Of a stretch of 64,000 nt of DNA, positions 48,177 to 58,544 are shown in pieces. Position 1 is the stretch's first letter; each line of letters opens with the position of its first letter. Source of the DNA: Pseudomonadota bacterium (GTDB lineage: Bacteria > Pseudomonadota > Gammaproteobacteria > Ga0077536); contig JADJYF010000006.1 of NCBI GenBank assembly GCA_016719885.1, positions 1 to 64,000 on the forward strand, given 5' to 3'. Both the position numbers and the translations under genes were made by a program. Below the pieces are notes generated by a model. It did no database searches. It had not been told where the DNA came from and saw nothing but the letters and a program-made list of their open reading frames with translations.

Positions 48177-48233
48177 TGCGCCGCGCGTGGTTCGCGCCCA
48201 GCGCGCGGACCACGCCCATCGAGTAATCGCAGC

Positions 48234-49385
48234 ATGGACATCGCCATCGTCGGCGTCGGCCACACGCCTCCGGCCAGACGCTCGCCGAAATCCATCCGCC
48301 ATCTGGCCATCGAAGCCATCCAGCTCGCGCTCGACGATGCGGGCCTCGACGCCGCCGACATCGATGGCGTGATCACCGACGGCGTGATCATGCCGCCGAG
48401 CGTACCGCGCGAGTTCATCGCCGCGCAGTTCGGCATGACGCGCAGCTTCGACGGCGGCGTGTCCTTCGGTGGCGCCGGCGTGGCCTCGGCGCCGGAACTC
48501 GCCAAGCTCGCCATCGGCGCCGGCAAGGCGCGCACCGTGCTGTTCTATTTCGGTGTCGACTGGGGATCGCGCGCCAGCGGTCCTTACGGCTTTCACGACA
48601 TGTACCCGGCCAAGATGGCGTTCGAGAAGCCCTACGGTTTCAATGCCCAGCCCAGCTACTTCGCGCTGTGGGCACGTCGCTACATGCACGAATACGGCAT
48701 GACCGACGCCGATCTCGCGGCCGTGGCCATCAGTCATCGAGAACATGCCCTGCGCAATCCCGCCGCGCAGGCGCGCACGCCCATGACCCTCGAGAGCTAT
48801 CGCGCCGCGCGCATGGTTGCCGAGCCGCTGCGCGTGCCGGATTGCTGTCTCATCAGCGACGGCGTCGGCGCCTTCATCATGACCAGCCTCGAGCGCGCGC
48901 GTGATCTGCGCCAGCCGCCGGTCAAAGTGCTCGGGTCGAGCTTCGCGAGCGAAGCCTACAGCGGCGACGACATCTTCACCCAGCAGCCGGAGATCTACCG
49001 CATCACCGGCGCGCAGGCGGCGTGTCGGCGCGCGCTCGGCGAGGCCGGTGCGCAACTCGCCGATGTCGATTTCGCCGAACTCTACGATTGCTTCACCATT
49101 TCGGTGCTCATGCAGTTGGAAGACCTCGGCTTCTGCGCGCGCGGCGAGTCGCCGGCCTTCGTGCGTGAACGCGGCATCGGCCCGCGCGGCGCGCTGCCGG
49201 TCAACACCCATGGCGGCCTGCTGTCGCACAGCTACCTGCTCGGCGTCGAACACATGATCGAGGCGGTGCGCCAGCTGCGTGGCGCGGCCGGCGCGGCACA
49301 GCTGGCCAAGGCCGATATCGGCCTGGTGGGCGGCTGGTCGATACCGGATTACGGCGTGTGCGTGCTTGGGCGGGACGTGCGCTGA
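48234..49385 (+). CDS. Thiolase-superfamily lipid-transfer-like protein (Ltp/SCP-x type)
   Basis: This 383-residue protein is the second thiolase-like protein of the window. It starts DIAIVGVGHTPPARRSPKSI and has DVDFAELYDCFTISVLMQLEDLGFC and NTHGGLLSHSYLLGVEHMIEAVRQLRG (parts), the HGG region of the family. The usual N-terminal thiolase cysteine loop reads VSFGGAGVASAPELAKLAIG without cysteine. As in Ltp2-type aldolases, the DUF35 partner follows at once, overlapping by one base (TGATG). It probably cleaves a beta-hydroxyacyl-CoA or acts as a thiolase-like partner in side-chain removal. It differs clearly from the copy at 5485. Confidence 0.83.
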   Translation: MDIAIVGVGHTPPARRSPKSIRHLAIEAIQLALDDAGLDAADIDGVITDGVIMPPSVPREFIAAQFGMTRSFDGGVSFGGAGVASAPELAKLAIGAGKARTVLFYFGVDWGSRASGPYGFHDMYPAKMAFEKPYGFNAQPSYFALWARRYMHEYGMTDADLAAVAISHREHALRNPAAQARTPMTLESYRAARMVAEPLRVPDCCLISDGVGAFIMTSLERARDLRQPPVKVLGSSFASEAYSGDDIFTQQPEIYRITGAQAACRRALGEAGAQLADVDFAELYDCFTISVLMQLEDLGFCARGESPAFVRERGIGPRGALPVNTHGGLLSHSYLLGVEHMIEAVRQLRGAAGAAQLAKADIGLVGGWSIPDYGVCVLGRDVR

Positions 49386-49789
49386 TGGCCACCATCCAGC
49401 CCGAATTCGCTGCCCATTTCGCCGAGCTCGCCAACGGCCGGCTGTGCTTTCCGTGGTGCCCCGCCTGTCGGCGCTTTCACTGGTACCCGATGCCGCTGTG
49501 CCCCCATTGCCGGACCGACGGCTGGCAATGGCGCGCGGTCAGCGGCGTGGGCACGCTCTATAGCTGGACCGAAATCCACCACGCTTTCGACGCGCGCTAC
49601 AGCGCTACGCTGCCCTACATCGTGGCGCTCATCGAATTCGACGACGCGCCGGGCGTGCGCCTGGTCGCCAAGCTGGTCGGCGCGGCCGCCGCCCTCGGCA
49701 TCGGCCAGACGGTCCGCGCCGATTTCAGCGAAGTCACGGCCGGCCGCGGCCCGCTGGTATTTCGGCCCCGCGCCAGCGCAACGGACTAG
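49385..49789 (+). CDS. Zn-ribbon OB-fold (DUF35) partner protein
   Basis: This 134-residue protein has the zinc ribbon (CPACRRFHWYPMPLCPHC, about residues 25-42) and OB-fold (GVGTLYSWTEIHH) of DUF35 proteins. Unlike the copy at 6651, its C-terminus ends normally (TVRADFSEVTAGRGPLVFRP), which supports the idea that the first copy is frameshifted. Its start shares a base with the thiolase-like stop codon. It is expected to form a complex with that protein. Confidence 0.88.
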   Translation: MATIQPEFAAHFAELANGRLCFPWCPACRRFHWYPMPLCPHCRTDGWQWRAVSGVGTLYSWTEIHHAFDARYSATLPYIVALIEFDDAPGVRLVAKLVGAAAALGIGQTVRADFSEVTAGRGPLVFRPRASATD

Positions 49790-49872
49790 CGCGCGTCCGC
49801 CGCCCCTGCGCTGGATCTCGCGGCGGGCGCTAGGCACAATGCCGCCTCCCCGTAACTACCCCCTCGAGCGTC

Positions 49873-51090
<1,218 letters not shown>

Positions 51091-51098
51091 CGGCCCGG

Positions 51099-51126
51099 CG
51101 AGCGGTGCGCGTCGGCGCACCGCTCG
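51099..51126 (+). terminator. Perfect 12-bp hairpin after argG, possible terminator
   Basis: CGAGCGGTGCGC and GCGCACCGCTCG form a perfect stem with a GTCG loop nine bases after the argG stop. No T-tract follows, so it may be a terminator of the non-U type, or mainly protect the 3' end. It lies before the GGDEF gene. The rest of 51127-51287 shows nothing further. Confidence 0.5.
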
Positions 51127-51287
51127 CATCCTCCAACGCGTGACGCAGGTCACGCGGCCCTGCCCCTGCCTGTGACTGCTGTCACACCGCCTTCCGCCTC
51201 CGTAACAATAATTTGCAAATCAGCCCGGCGTGCCCTTTCGCCGACGGCGCTGCACAGCCTCCCGGCCTCGTTGCGGACAGCATCAGA

Positions 51288-53708
51288 ATGAAAAACGGCA
51301 GAATGAGCTTGGCGCACCTGGGTCTCACCGGCGCGCAGGAACGCACGCACACCTGTCCCCGGCCGCTGCGTTTCGGGCAGATGCTGGGGCGTTGCTGGCT
51401 CGTCACCCACCTCGCCTGCCTGGCCGGCATCGCCGCCAATGTGTGGCAGGACGCCCCCACCATGCTGCTGACGGGCTGGTCGAGCTTCGTATTGCTCAAC
51501 GTATTGTTGCGCGAGGTGCTGCTGGCGATGCCGGCGCGACTCGACACGCCCCGCGATCACCGGCATCTCGACCTCGCCCTGGCCGCGGTGCTGGGCCTCG
51601 CCTGGGGCCTCGGCATCGCGCTGCTCATGCCCTATGCCGACGTGGCCACCGTCGCCACCCTGTTGAGCGGCGCGCTGGCGGTGGCCTTGCTCGCGATCCC
51701 GGTATTCGGCGACCAGCCCGGCGCCTACGCCTACTTCCTCGGCAGCACCGGCCTCGTCGCCATCGGCGGCCTGGTGAACGACGGCCGTTACGCCGACCTG
51801 GTGCCGTGGGTGGCGCTCGCCATGGCCACGCTGGCACTGCTCAACAACCTGTATCGCCGAACCCATCGCGCCTTGCGCGTGCTGCTGTTGCAACTGCGCC
51901 ATCTCATCCGCCCCGCCGGTCTGGATGTCGATTTCGAACGCGGCAGCCTGTTCGAAAGCGCCGAGCGCGGACTCGTAGCGCTGCGCGGCCAGGTGAGCCG
52001 TGAAACGCGCCAGGCCCAGGTACTCGAGGAACTCGGTGATGCGCTCGTCACCGCCGACGCGAGCGGCAACATCGACTACCTGAACGCCGCCGCCGCGGCC
52101 CTGCTCGGCGTCGACGCCGCGACACTTGGCGGCCAGGCGCTCGAAGACGGCGTGCGATTGGTGTATGGCCGCGAACCACACAATCGCACGCGCGACATCT
52201 TCGAACAGGCGCGCCGCAGCGGCAAAGCCCAGGCCTTGAACGACCAGGCGCAATTGTTACGTCGTGACGGTATCGCGGTCGGCGTCGATTACCTGTTCAC
52301 GCCGCTCGCCGACGCGGCCGGCGAGTTCGATGGCGTCAGCGTGCAATTGCGCGACGTCACCACGCGCCGCCAACGCACCGAGTCCATCGCCTGGCGCGCC
52401 AGCCACGACGCACTCACGGGCACCATCAACCGCGCCGAATTCGAACGGCGCATGCACAAGCTCCTGAGCCGCCGCGGCGACAGCCAGCACAACAGCCACA
52501 CGCTGCTCTACATCGACATCGACAAGTTCAAGTTCATCAACGACACCTACGGCCACGCCGCCGGCGATCATGCGCTGCGCACCCTGACCGAGGTGCTGCG
52601 CACTCGCATACGCGGCGCCGACACCCTGGCACGCATCGGCGGCGACGAATTCTGCGCACTGCTGTACAGCTGCGATGCCGACCGCGCGCGCCTCATCGGC
52701 GAGGGTCTGCGCAGCGCCATCGAGCAGCACGACTTCCATTGGCAGGCCATCCAGCTGCCGGTCTCGATCAGCGTCGGACTGGTGGAGATCAGCGCGGACA
52801 TGCGCAATACCGCCGACCTGCTGCGCGCCGCTGACGCGGCCTGTTACAGCGCCAAGAATTTCGGGCGCAATCGCGTACAGATGTTCGAAGCGGTCAGCGG
52901 CGAGGGCGCGCAACAGGAAAGACGCCTGACCCAGGTGCGCGAGATCCAGAGCGCACTGGCCGCCGGGCATCTCGACCTCTTCTACCAGCCGCTGTGCGCG
53001 ACCACCGCATCGCTGCCCATCGACCGCTGCGAGGTCACGGTCGGCATACGCAACGCCAGCGATGACTACATTCCGCGTCACGAAGTGGCGGAAGTCGCGG
53101 CCCGTTACCAGTTGAGCGCCGAAATCGATCGCTGGCTGATCAAGGCCAGCCTCGAGGCACTGCGCGGCGATCACCCGGTACTGTCCGACATGCGCGTGCT
53201 GCTGATCCCGCTGTCCGCGCAATCGGTGGGCGACGACCGCCTGCTCGAATACGCCATCCGCATGGTGCGCGAGAACGCCGAAGTTGCCGGTCGCATCGGC
53301 TTCAGCCTGCCGGAAGACGGCATTGCCCAGCACCTCGAGTTCGTGCGCTATTTCATCACCACCCTCAAGCAGGACGGCTGCCAGTTCATGATCGGCGACA
53401 TGGGCTTCGGTGGCGCGGGCATCGAGGCCCTCAAGTCCCTGCAGCTCGATTACCTCGGCATACGCGGCGGATTCGTGCGCAACCTCTTGGCGAGTTCGGC
53501 CGACTACGAAGTGGTGTTGGGCCTGTGCCGGGTGGCGCAGGCGCTCGGCATGCAGACCGTGGCCGAGCATGCCGACAGCCGCTCGCTGCGCGATGCGCTG
53601 GCCAAGATGGGCGTCGATTTTGCCAAGGGTCTATTGCACGACGGGCCGCGCCGCGTGGCGCGTTTCGACGAGAGCCTGCTGGCCAAGCGCGGGGAACGCC
53701 TGGTGTGA
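51288..53708 (+). CDS. Membrane GGDEF protein with PAS domain and degenerate EAL domain
   Basis: This 806-residue protein has an N-terminal membrane region of about five to six helices (40-190) and a PAS domain near 258-380 (VLEELGDALVTADASGNIDY, then LGVDAATLGGQALEDGV). A GGDEF domain with intact RIGGDEF near 451 follows. The EAL-like domain (about 560-800) has DLFYQPLCATTASL but, where EALxRW should be, reads CEVTVGIRN. The DDFG loop reads GDMGFGGAG, so phosphodiesterase activity is probably lost. It should make cyclic di-GMP or bind it. The start is the ATG at 51288; 51303 is an alternative. No obvious operon partner. Confidence 0.88.
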   Translation: MKNGRMSLAHLGLTGAQERTHTCPRPLRFGQMLGRCWLVTHLACLAGIAANVWQDAPTMLLTGWSSFVLLNVLLREVLLAMPARLDTPRDHRHLDLALAAVLGLAWGLGIALLMPYADVATVATLLSGALAVALLAIPVFGDQPGAYAYFLGSTGLVAIGGLVNDGRYADLVPWVALAMATLALLNNLYRRTHRALRVLLLQLRHLIRPAGLDVDFERGSLFESAERGLVALRGQVSRETRQAQVLEELGDALVTADASGNIDYLNAAAAALLGVDAATLGGQALEDGVRLVYGREPHNRTRDIFEQARRSGKAQALNDQAQLLRRDGIAVGVDYLFTPLADAAGEFDGVSVQLRDVTTRRQRTESIAWRASHDALTGTINRAEFERRMHKLLSRRGDSQHNSHTLLYIDIDKFKFINDTYGHAAGDHALRTLTEVLRTRIRGADTLARIGGDEFCALLYSCDADRARLIGEGLRSAIEQHDFHWQAIQLPVSISVGLVEISADMRNTADLLRAADAACYSAKNFGRNRVQMFEAVSGEGAQQERRLTQVREIQSALAAGHLDLFYQPLCATTASLPIDRCEVTVGIRNASDDYIPRHEVAEVAARYQLSAEIDRWLIKASLEALRGDHPVLSDMRVLLIPLSAQSVGDDRLLEYAIRMVRENAEVAGRIGFSLPEDGIAQHLEFVRYFITTLKQDGCQFMIGDMGFGGAGIEALKSLQLDYLGIRGGFVRNLLASSADYEVVLGLCRVAQALGMQTVAEHADSRSLRDALAKMGVDFAKGLLHDGPRRVARFDESLLAKRGERLV

Positions 53709-53739
53709 GGGCCTGACCCTCGATGCGAAAGTGATGACT

Positions 53740-53763
53740 CCCCCGGCCGTCGCCGGCCGGGGG
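53740..53763. terminator. Perfect 10-bp hairpin between convergent genes
   Basis: CCCCCGGCCG and CGGCCGGGGG form a perfect stem with a TCGC loop between the GGDEF gene (plus) and the aldehyde oxidoreductase gene (minus). A bidirectional terminator is likely by position, though neither side has a long T-tract. Confidence 0.55.
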
Positions 53764-53779
53764 AATTCGAAGCGCGGAC

Positions 53780-55522
53780 TCAGCCGGCCGGCGAGCGGCG
53801 CCAGAACTTTTCGGTCGGCGCCTGGCGCACCTTGGCCATGCGCACGATTTCCTCGGGGATATCGAACTTCATGCCGTGCTCCGGGCCAATGCCCTCGGTG
53901 CTCATGCATTCCGCCATGCTGTCGTCAGCCAAGGTCAGACCGGCCTTTTCGTTGAACAGCCATTCGTCCTGCAGGCATTCCCAGCCGATGTCCGCAATCG
54001 TCTCGCGGCTCACTTCCTCACCGAAGAAGGGCGAGAAGAACTTGGCGGTTTCTTCGATGGTCGGCCCAAGGAACATGCAGAACCCGGTCGAGTCGCAGAT
54101 GGCGTTGACTATCTGCACTTCCTGCGAGGCGATCGCGGCCTTCTCGCCACTGATCTTGGGATCGATGACGAGACCGGCGGTGTGATCGCCGCCCATGGCG
54201 CTGGTGCAATAGGTGATGCCGGTGGCCTTCAGCGGACGCGGATCCCAGGCCGGCAGGGCCTGGCCCTTGGCCACCGGGATGCGGTGATGCTTGCGCGCCG
54301 TACCGATGGCGAGCGCGCCATCGCCGATGTTGCGACCGAGCGGCGTGCCGTTGTTGACGTCTTCGGTCAACAGCTTCTTGGCGCCCGCGGCGTCGCCCCA
54401 GGCCATGCCGTCGGAATCCATGTAGACCGCGATGGCGGCGCCGGTCTCGATGGTATCGAGGCCGAGCTCGTCGCACAGGCGGTCGAGATCGGCGACGTCT
54501 TCCCAGTTGTTGATCGCACAGCACGAGCCGAGCAGGGTCAGGGTCTCGAACTCGAGCGCCGAGGTCTTATAGTTGCCGTCCTTGTCGTGCACGATGTTCG
54601 AGCAGCTGACGATGCAGCCCGCCATGCAGGCATGCATCTCGCCGCCGCGGGTTTCGAACGATTCGCGGATGCGCGCGCCATCGAGCTGCTCGAATTCCGG
54701 GTTGCGGCCTTCGGTGCGGTTCTTGTACGGGAAGGTGTGCAGCATGTTGGCGGCCGGCACCACGGCGCTGGTGCCGTACTTGAAATTGCCATGGCGCGCG
54801 GCGCGGTAGTCCTTGGCGAATTCCTTGGTGTAGGCGGCGAACGCCTTGCGGTCGGCGGGACGCCGCAGCGAGGCCTTGGCCGGGTCAACCAGCACCCACT
54901 TCAGGCACTTCGAACCCATCACCGCGCCGACGCCGCCACGCGCCGCCTGGCGGGCCGGACGTCGCGCCTTGTCGTCGTCGGTGCAGGCGATGGACGCGCC
55001 CTTCATCAGCATTTCACCGGCCGGGCCGATGGAGATCACCGAGGCGGACTTGGGTGCATCGGCGAGCAGCTTCTCGCATAGCGCGTAGTTCCACATGCCC
55101 TTGTATTCGTCGGCCGCCACCAGCTCGGCGCCGTTCTCGTTGACCTTAAGGCCCCAGCGGCGGCTGCGGTCAGCCGGCTGGCCGGTGACGATGATGGCGC
55201 GAATGCCGAGTTTCATGAGGTCCTGGCCGGGGTCACCGCCGACGTTGGCTTCCTTGATGCCATTGGTCAGCGGGCTCTTGCAGCCCAGCGACAGGCGGCC
55301 GGAGGTCGGCGCGGACGTCCCGGACAAGGTGCCCGGCGTCATGACCAGCACGTTGTCCGGGCCGAGCGGATCGCACTTGGGATCGCATTCCTTGAGCAGG
55401 ATCTTGGCCGACAGGGCGCGGCCACCGAGCAGCTTCCACTCGGCCGGAAAAGGTTCGACGCTGACCGTCTGGCGGGTCATGTCGAGGCGGATGATTTTGT
55501 CGTTGTCCCAGGCTTGGTCCAT
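53780..55522 (-). CDS. Aldehyde:ferredoxin oxidoreductase family protein (tungsten/molybdenum enzyme)
   Basis: This 580-residue protein belongs to the AOR family, which uses a bis-pterin tungsten (or molybdenum) centre and a 4Fe-4S cluster to interconvert aldehydes and acids or reduce other substrates. The N-terminal pterin domain has IIRLDMTRQTVSVEPFP and LLGGRALSAKILL. The cluster cysteines are in CMAGCIVSC near residues 302-310, with the fourth in CDSTGFC near 488. The length is slightly under the 600-620 of archaeal AORs. The ATG has GAGGAG eight bases upstream. No ferredoxin or NADH-linked AOR subunits are adjacent. It is divergent from the acyl-CoA dehydrogenase, with a shared control region. 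Confidence 0.9.
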   Translation of the reverse strand: MDQAWDNDKIIRLDMTRQTVSVEPFPAEWKLLGGRALSAKILLKECDPKCDPLGPDNVLVMTPGTLSGTSAPTSGRLSLGCKSPLTNGIKEANVGGDPGQDLMKLGIRAIIVTGQPADRSRRWGLKVNENGAELVAADEYKGMWNYALCEKLLADAPKSASVISIGPAGEMLMKGASIACTDDDKARRPARQAARGGVGAVMGSKCLKWVLVDPAKASLRRPADRKAFAAYTKEFAKDYRAARHGNFKYGTSAVVPAANMLHTFPYKNRTEGRNPEFEQLDGARIRESFETRGGEMHACMAGCIVSCSNIVHDKDGNYKTSALEFETLTLLGSCCAINNWEDVADLDRLCDELGLDTIETGAAIAVYMDSDGMAWGDAAGAKKLLTEDVNNGTPLGRNIGDGALAIGTARKHHRIPVAKGQALPAWDPRPLKATGITYCTSAMGGDHTAGLVIDPKISGEKAAIASQEVQIVNAICDSTGFCMFLGPTIEETAKFFSPFFGEEVSRETIADIGWECLQDEWLFNEKAGLTLADDSMAECMSTEGIGPEHGMKFDIPEEIVRMAKVRQAPTEKFWRRSPAG

Positions 55523-55554
55523 GGTGCGCGCTCCTCACAAGGCGGTGGTTCCAA

Positions 55555-55571
55555 TGTCGCAAATGGTGACA
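55555..55571. promoter_or_regulatory. Operator-like inverted repeat between the AOR and acyl-CoA dehydrogenase genes
   Basis: TGTCGC-N5-GTGACA is a 17-bp inverted repeat (five of six positions symmetric), 33 bases upstream of the AOR start and about 195 from the dehydrogenase. On the minus strand an A/T-rich TAAATA, a possible -10 element, lies just upstream of it, so a bound regulator would lie over the AOR promoter. The regulator is unknown. The rest of 55572-55763 shows no gene. Confidence 0.42.
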
Positions 55572-55763
55572 TATTTACACCGAGATCCATACCGTGGGCC
55601 TGAGTTGATTTGGCCGGGTCGTGACCGTCAAAGAGACCGGTCCGCGGTTCGCGCGGCGCCGCCTGTGGGCACGCCCCGCGAACGGCCGGGCCGTCGTTGA
55701 ACCGCGGTCGGCGCGCGGAGGATAATCGGCTCGCAAGTCCCTTCCATTCCTACAGGAAACCCC

Positions 55764-56939
55764 ATGCTGCCCCGCGACTTCACCGAAGAACAAACCATGT
55801 TCCGTGCGGCCTACCGCCGCTTCCTCGCCGCCGAAATCGTGCCCCACATGGAGCGCTGGCGCGAACAGCGCATCGTCGACCGCGAGGCCTTCCTGAAGGC
55901 TGGCGCCCAGGGCTATCTCATGGTGTGGCCGGACGAGAAATACGGCGGCATGGGCGACAACGATTTCCGTTTCGAGCAGGTGATCCTGGAAGAAACTGCC
56001 TATGCGCGGGTCGGCGACTGGTACAACTCCCTGCACAGCCGCCTGGTCGGCCCTTACCTCACCCGCTTCGGCAACGAAGAACAGTGCATGCGCTTCCTGC
56101 CACGCTGCGTGAAGGGTGAATGCATCCTCGCCATCGCCATGACCGAGCCCGATGCCGGCAGCGACCTGGCCGGCATGCGCACCCACGCCGAAGAGCACGG
56201 CGATCATTGGCTCTTGAACGGCGCCAAGACCTATATCTCCAACGGCATCAATGCGGATCTCGTGATCGTCGCGGCCAAGACCGATCCGCACAACAACCCG
56301 CATCACATGACCTTGTTCCTGGTCGAGCGCGGCATGGAAGGCTTCGAGCGCGGCCGCAACCTGGTGAAGATGGGCCAGAAGGCGCAGGACACCGCGGAGC
56401 TCTTCTTCAACAACGTCAAGGTGCCGAAGGCCAACGTGCTGGGCACGGCGGGCGAAGGCTTCAAGTACCTGATGAAGGGCCTGGCCGAGGAACGCCTGAT
56501 CGGCGCCTGCGGCGCACTGTCTTCGGCGCAGTTGTCTTACGACCTCGCCGCCGCCTACGCCCACGAGCGCAAGGCCTTCGGCAAGACCCTCGCGGCATTT
56601 CAGAACACGCAGTTCAAACTGGCGGAGCTACGCACCGAGCTCGATGTCGCGCAATGCTTCATCGACCAGTGCGTGCGCGCCATCAACGCCAATGCCCTGA
56701 CCGCGGTCGACGCCGCCAAGGCCAAGCTCATCGCCAGCGAACTGCAGATCAAGTCCGCCGATCTCGGCGTGCAGCTGCACGGCGGCGCCGGCTACATGGA
56801 CGAATACCCGATCAGCCGCCAGTTCACCGATGCGCGCATCGCGACCATCTACGCCGGCAGTTCGGAAGTGATGAAGATCATCATCAGCCGCGACTGCCTG
56901 TCGGACAAGTACGAGCCGTTCAATACCAGGAATTTCTGA
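55764..56939 (+). CDS. Acyl-CoA dehydrogenase
   Basis: This 391-residue flavoprotein introduces a 2,3 double bond into acyl-CoA and passes electrons to ETF. It has LAIAMTEPDAGSDLAGMRTH near 127-146, WLLNGAKTYISNG near 152, RKAFGKTLAAFQNTQFKLAE near 273 and QLHGGAGYMDEYPISRQFTD near 337. At the canonical catalytic Glu position the motif is TIYAGSSEV instead of YEG, while a Glu is kept in AEERLIG of the earlier helix, as in isovaleryl- and long-chain-type enzymes. The ATG has AGGAAA upstream. It is divergent from the AOR gene. The substrate chain is unknown. Confidence 0.93.
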   Translation: MLPRDFTEEQTMFRAAYRRFLAAEIVPHMERWREQRIVDREAFLKAGAQGYLMVWPDEKYGGMGDNDFRFEQVILEETAYARVGDWYNSLHSRLVGPYLTRFGNEEQCMRFLPRCVKGECILAIAMTEPDAGSDLAGMRTHAEEHGDHWLLNGAKTYISNGINADLVIVAAKTDPHNNPHHMTLFLVERGMEGFERGRNLVKMGQKAQDTAELFFNNVKVPKANVLGTAGEGFKYLMKGLAEERLIGACGALSSAQLSYDLAAAYAHERKAFGKTLAAFQNTQFKLAELRTELDVAQCFIDQCVRAINANALTAVDAAKAKLIASELQIKSADLGVQLHGGAGYMDEYPISRQFTDARIATIYAGSSEVMKIIISRDCLSDKYEPFNTRNF

Positions 56940-56947
56940 TACCTGGT

Positions 56948-57012
56948 GTCAGACTGAAGTCCGACCCACAGTAGAGAAGAACTCCTTGTGGGTCAGGCTT
57001 CAGCCTGACATT
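56948..57012. repeat. Inverted pair of REP-like palindromes, family 2
   Basis: One unit (56948-56970, GTCAGACTGAAGTCCGACC) faces a second (56987-57012, holding GTCAGGC-TTCA-GCCTGAC) across a 16-base spacer. These are the same elements that form the array at 29086-29463. The pair lies between the convergent dehydrogenase and flavoprotein genes. Confidence 0.88.
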
Positions 57013-57023
57013 CATTCGACATC

Positions 57024-58544
57024 TCAGGCCCGCGCCTCGTCTAACTCCGGCATCGCCAGCACCCGAACATCCGGGTACAGCTCGTTCATCGGCACCGAAC
57101 GACCGTTGGCCTGCACGATGCGGCAGTGATAGCGCTTGAGTAGACGCGGTTCGGTCACGCCGCAGGAATGCGCGATGACGCCCACCTCGTGGTGCATGGT
57201 CTCGGCGTAGCGCCGCACGCGTTCGGACTTGTCGGTGATGTCCAGGCCACGCTGCAGGTTGCGGTCGTGGGTGGTGATGCCGGTCGGGCAGGTGTTCTTG
57301 TTGCATTGAAGCGCCTGGATGCAGCCGAGCGCGAACATGAAGCCGCGCGCCGAGGTCACGAAATCGGCGCCCATGCAGATGGCCCACGCCACTTCACTGG
57401 GCGTGACCAGCTTGCCGCTGGCAATGATCTTGGTGCGTTCGCGCAGGCCATAGCCCTGCAGCTTGTCGACCACCAGCGGCAGGCTTTCCCTGAGCGGCAG
57501 GCCGACATTGTCGATGAGGCTCATGGGCGCGGCGCCGGTGCCGCCGTCACCGCTGTCGACGGTGATGAAATCCGGTGCGCTGTCGAGACCGCGCCGCCAA
57601 ATCTCCTTGAAGAGTTTTTCCAGCCAGCGATCCGAACCGAATACCGCCTTGAAACCGGTCGGCTTGCCGGTCACGCGCCGCACGTGGGCAATCATGTCGA
57701 GCAGCGCGCCTTCGTTGACTATTTCCGGATGACGATTGGGACTCAGCGACGGCTCGCCGACTTCGATGCCGCGGATCATCGCGATCTCCGGCGTCACTTT
57801 CACGCCCGGCAATATGCCGCCCTTGCCGGGCTTGGCGCCCTGGCTCATCTTGATCTCGAACATGCGCACTTGTTCATGGGCGGCGATGGCGCGCAGGCGC
57901 TCGTCGCTCAAATGACCTTCGGCGTCGCGCACGCCGTACTTGGCGGTACCGATTTGGAACACGATGTCGGCGCCGCCTTCGAGGTGATAAGGCGACAGCC
58001 CGCCTTCGCCGGTGTTCATCCACACCCCGGCCTTGCGCGCGCCCTGCGACAGGGCCAGCACCGCGGGCCGCGAGATGGCGCCGTAGCTCATGCCGGAAAT
58101 ATTGAAAATGGAACTCGTGTGATACGGCGTGCGGCAGCCGGGCCCGATGGTCACGCTGCAGGGCGTGGCGGCATCTTCTTCGAGTGTCGGGTAGGGCGTG
58201 TTGACGAAAATGACGGTGCCGACGGTGCGCAGATCGCGCGTCGAGCCAAAGGCCACGGTACTGTCCACGCCCTTGGCCGAGCGATAGACCCAGGAGCGTT
58301 CCGCGCGATTGAAGGGCATCTCCTCCCTGTCCATGGCGAAGAAATACTGGCGGAAGAATTCACCAAGCGACTCGAACACGTAGCGCAGTCGTCCGATGAC
58401 CGGGTAGTTGCGCCGCACCGCGTGGGTGGTCTGGGTGACGTCGATGACGTAGAGCGCCGCGACGGTAACCACGCCGAGGCCGAGACACAGCACGAACAGC
58501 GCGGCGAGGCCGTTGACGACCGTGAGCAGGGTAGACGAATCCAT
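57024..58544 (-). CDS. FMN-binding glutamate synthase-like protein with N-terminal membrane anchor
   Basis: This 506-residue protein has one N-terminal transmembrane helix (about 5-30) followed by the FMN-binding domain of glutamate synthase. Features include SIFNISGMSYGAISRPAVLA, NTGEGGLSPYH, MSQGAKPGKGGILPGVKV, ITVDSGDGGTGAAPMS, and the 3Fe-4S cysteines in ALGCIQALQCNKNTCPTG near 430. It lacks the amidotransferase domain and the GltD partner, so it is not ordinary GOGAT. Membrane-anchored forms of this kind are widespread and poorly understood. I chose the ATG at 58544; the longer upstream frame looks non-coding. The 242-base gap upstream holds only a weak hairpin (GCCCGCG with CGCGGGC). 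Confidence 0.88.
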   Translation of the reverse strand: MDSSTLLTVVNGLAALFVLCLGLGVVTVAALYVIDVTQTTHAVRRNYPVIGRLRYVFESLGEFFRQYFFAMDREEMPFNRAERSWVYRSAKGVDSTVAFGSTRDLRTVGTVIFVNTPYPTLEEDAATPCSVTIGPGCRTPYHTSSIFNISGMSYGAISRPAVLALSQGARKAGVWMNTGEGGLSPYHLEGGADIVFQIGTAKYGVRDAEGHLSDERLRAIAAHEQVRMFEIKMSQGAKPGKGGILPGVKVTPEIAMIRGIEVGEPSLSPNRHPEIVNEGALLDMIAHVRRVTGKPTGFKAVFGSDRWLEKLFKEIWRRGLDSAPDFITVDSGDGGTGAAPMSLIDNVGLPLRESLPLVVDKLQGYGLRERTKIIASGKLVTPSEVAWAICMGADFVTSARGFMFALGCIQALQCNKNTCPTGITTHDRNLQRGLDITDKSERVRRYAETMHHEVGVIAHSCGVTEPRLLKRYHCRIVQANGRSVPMNELYPDVRVLAMPELDEARA

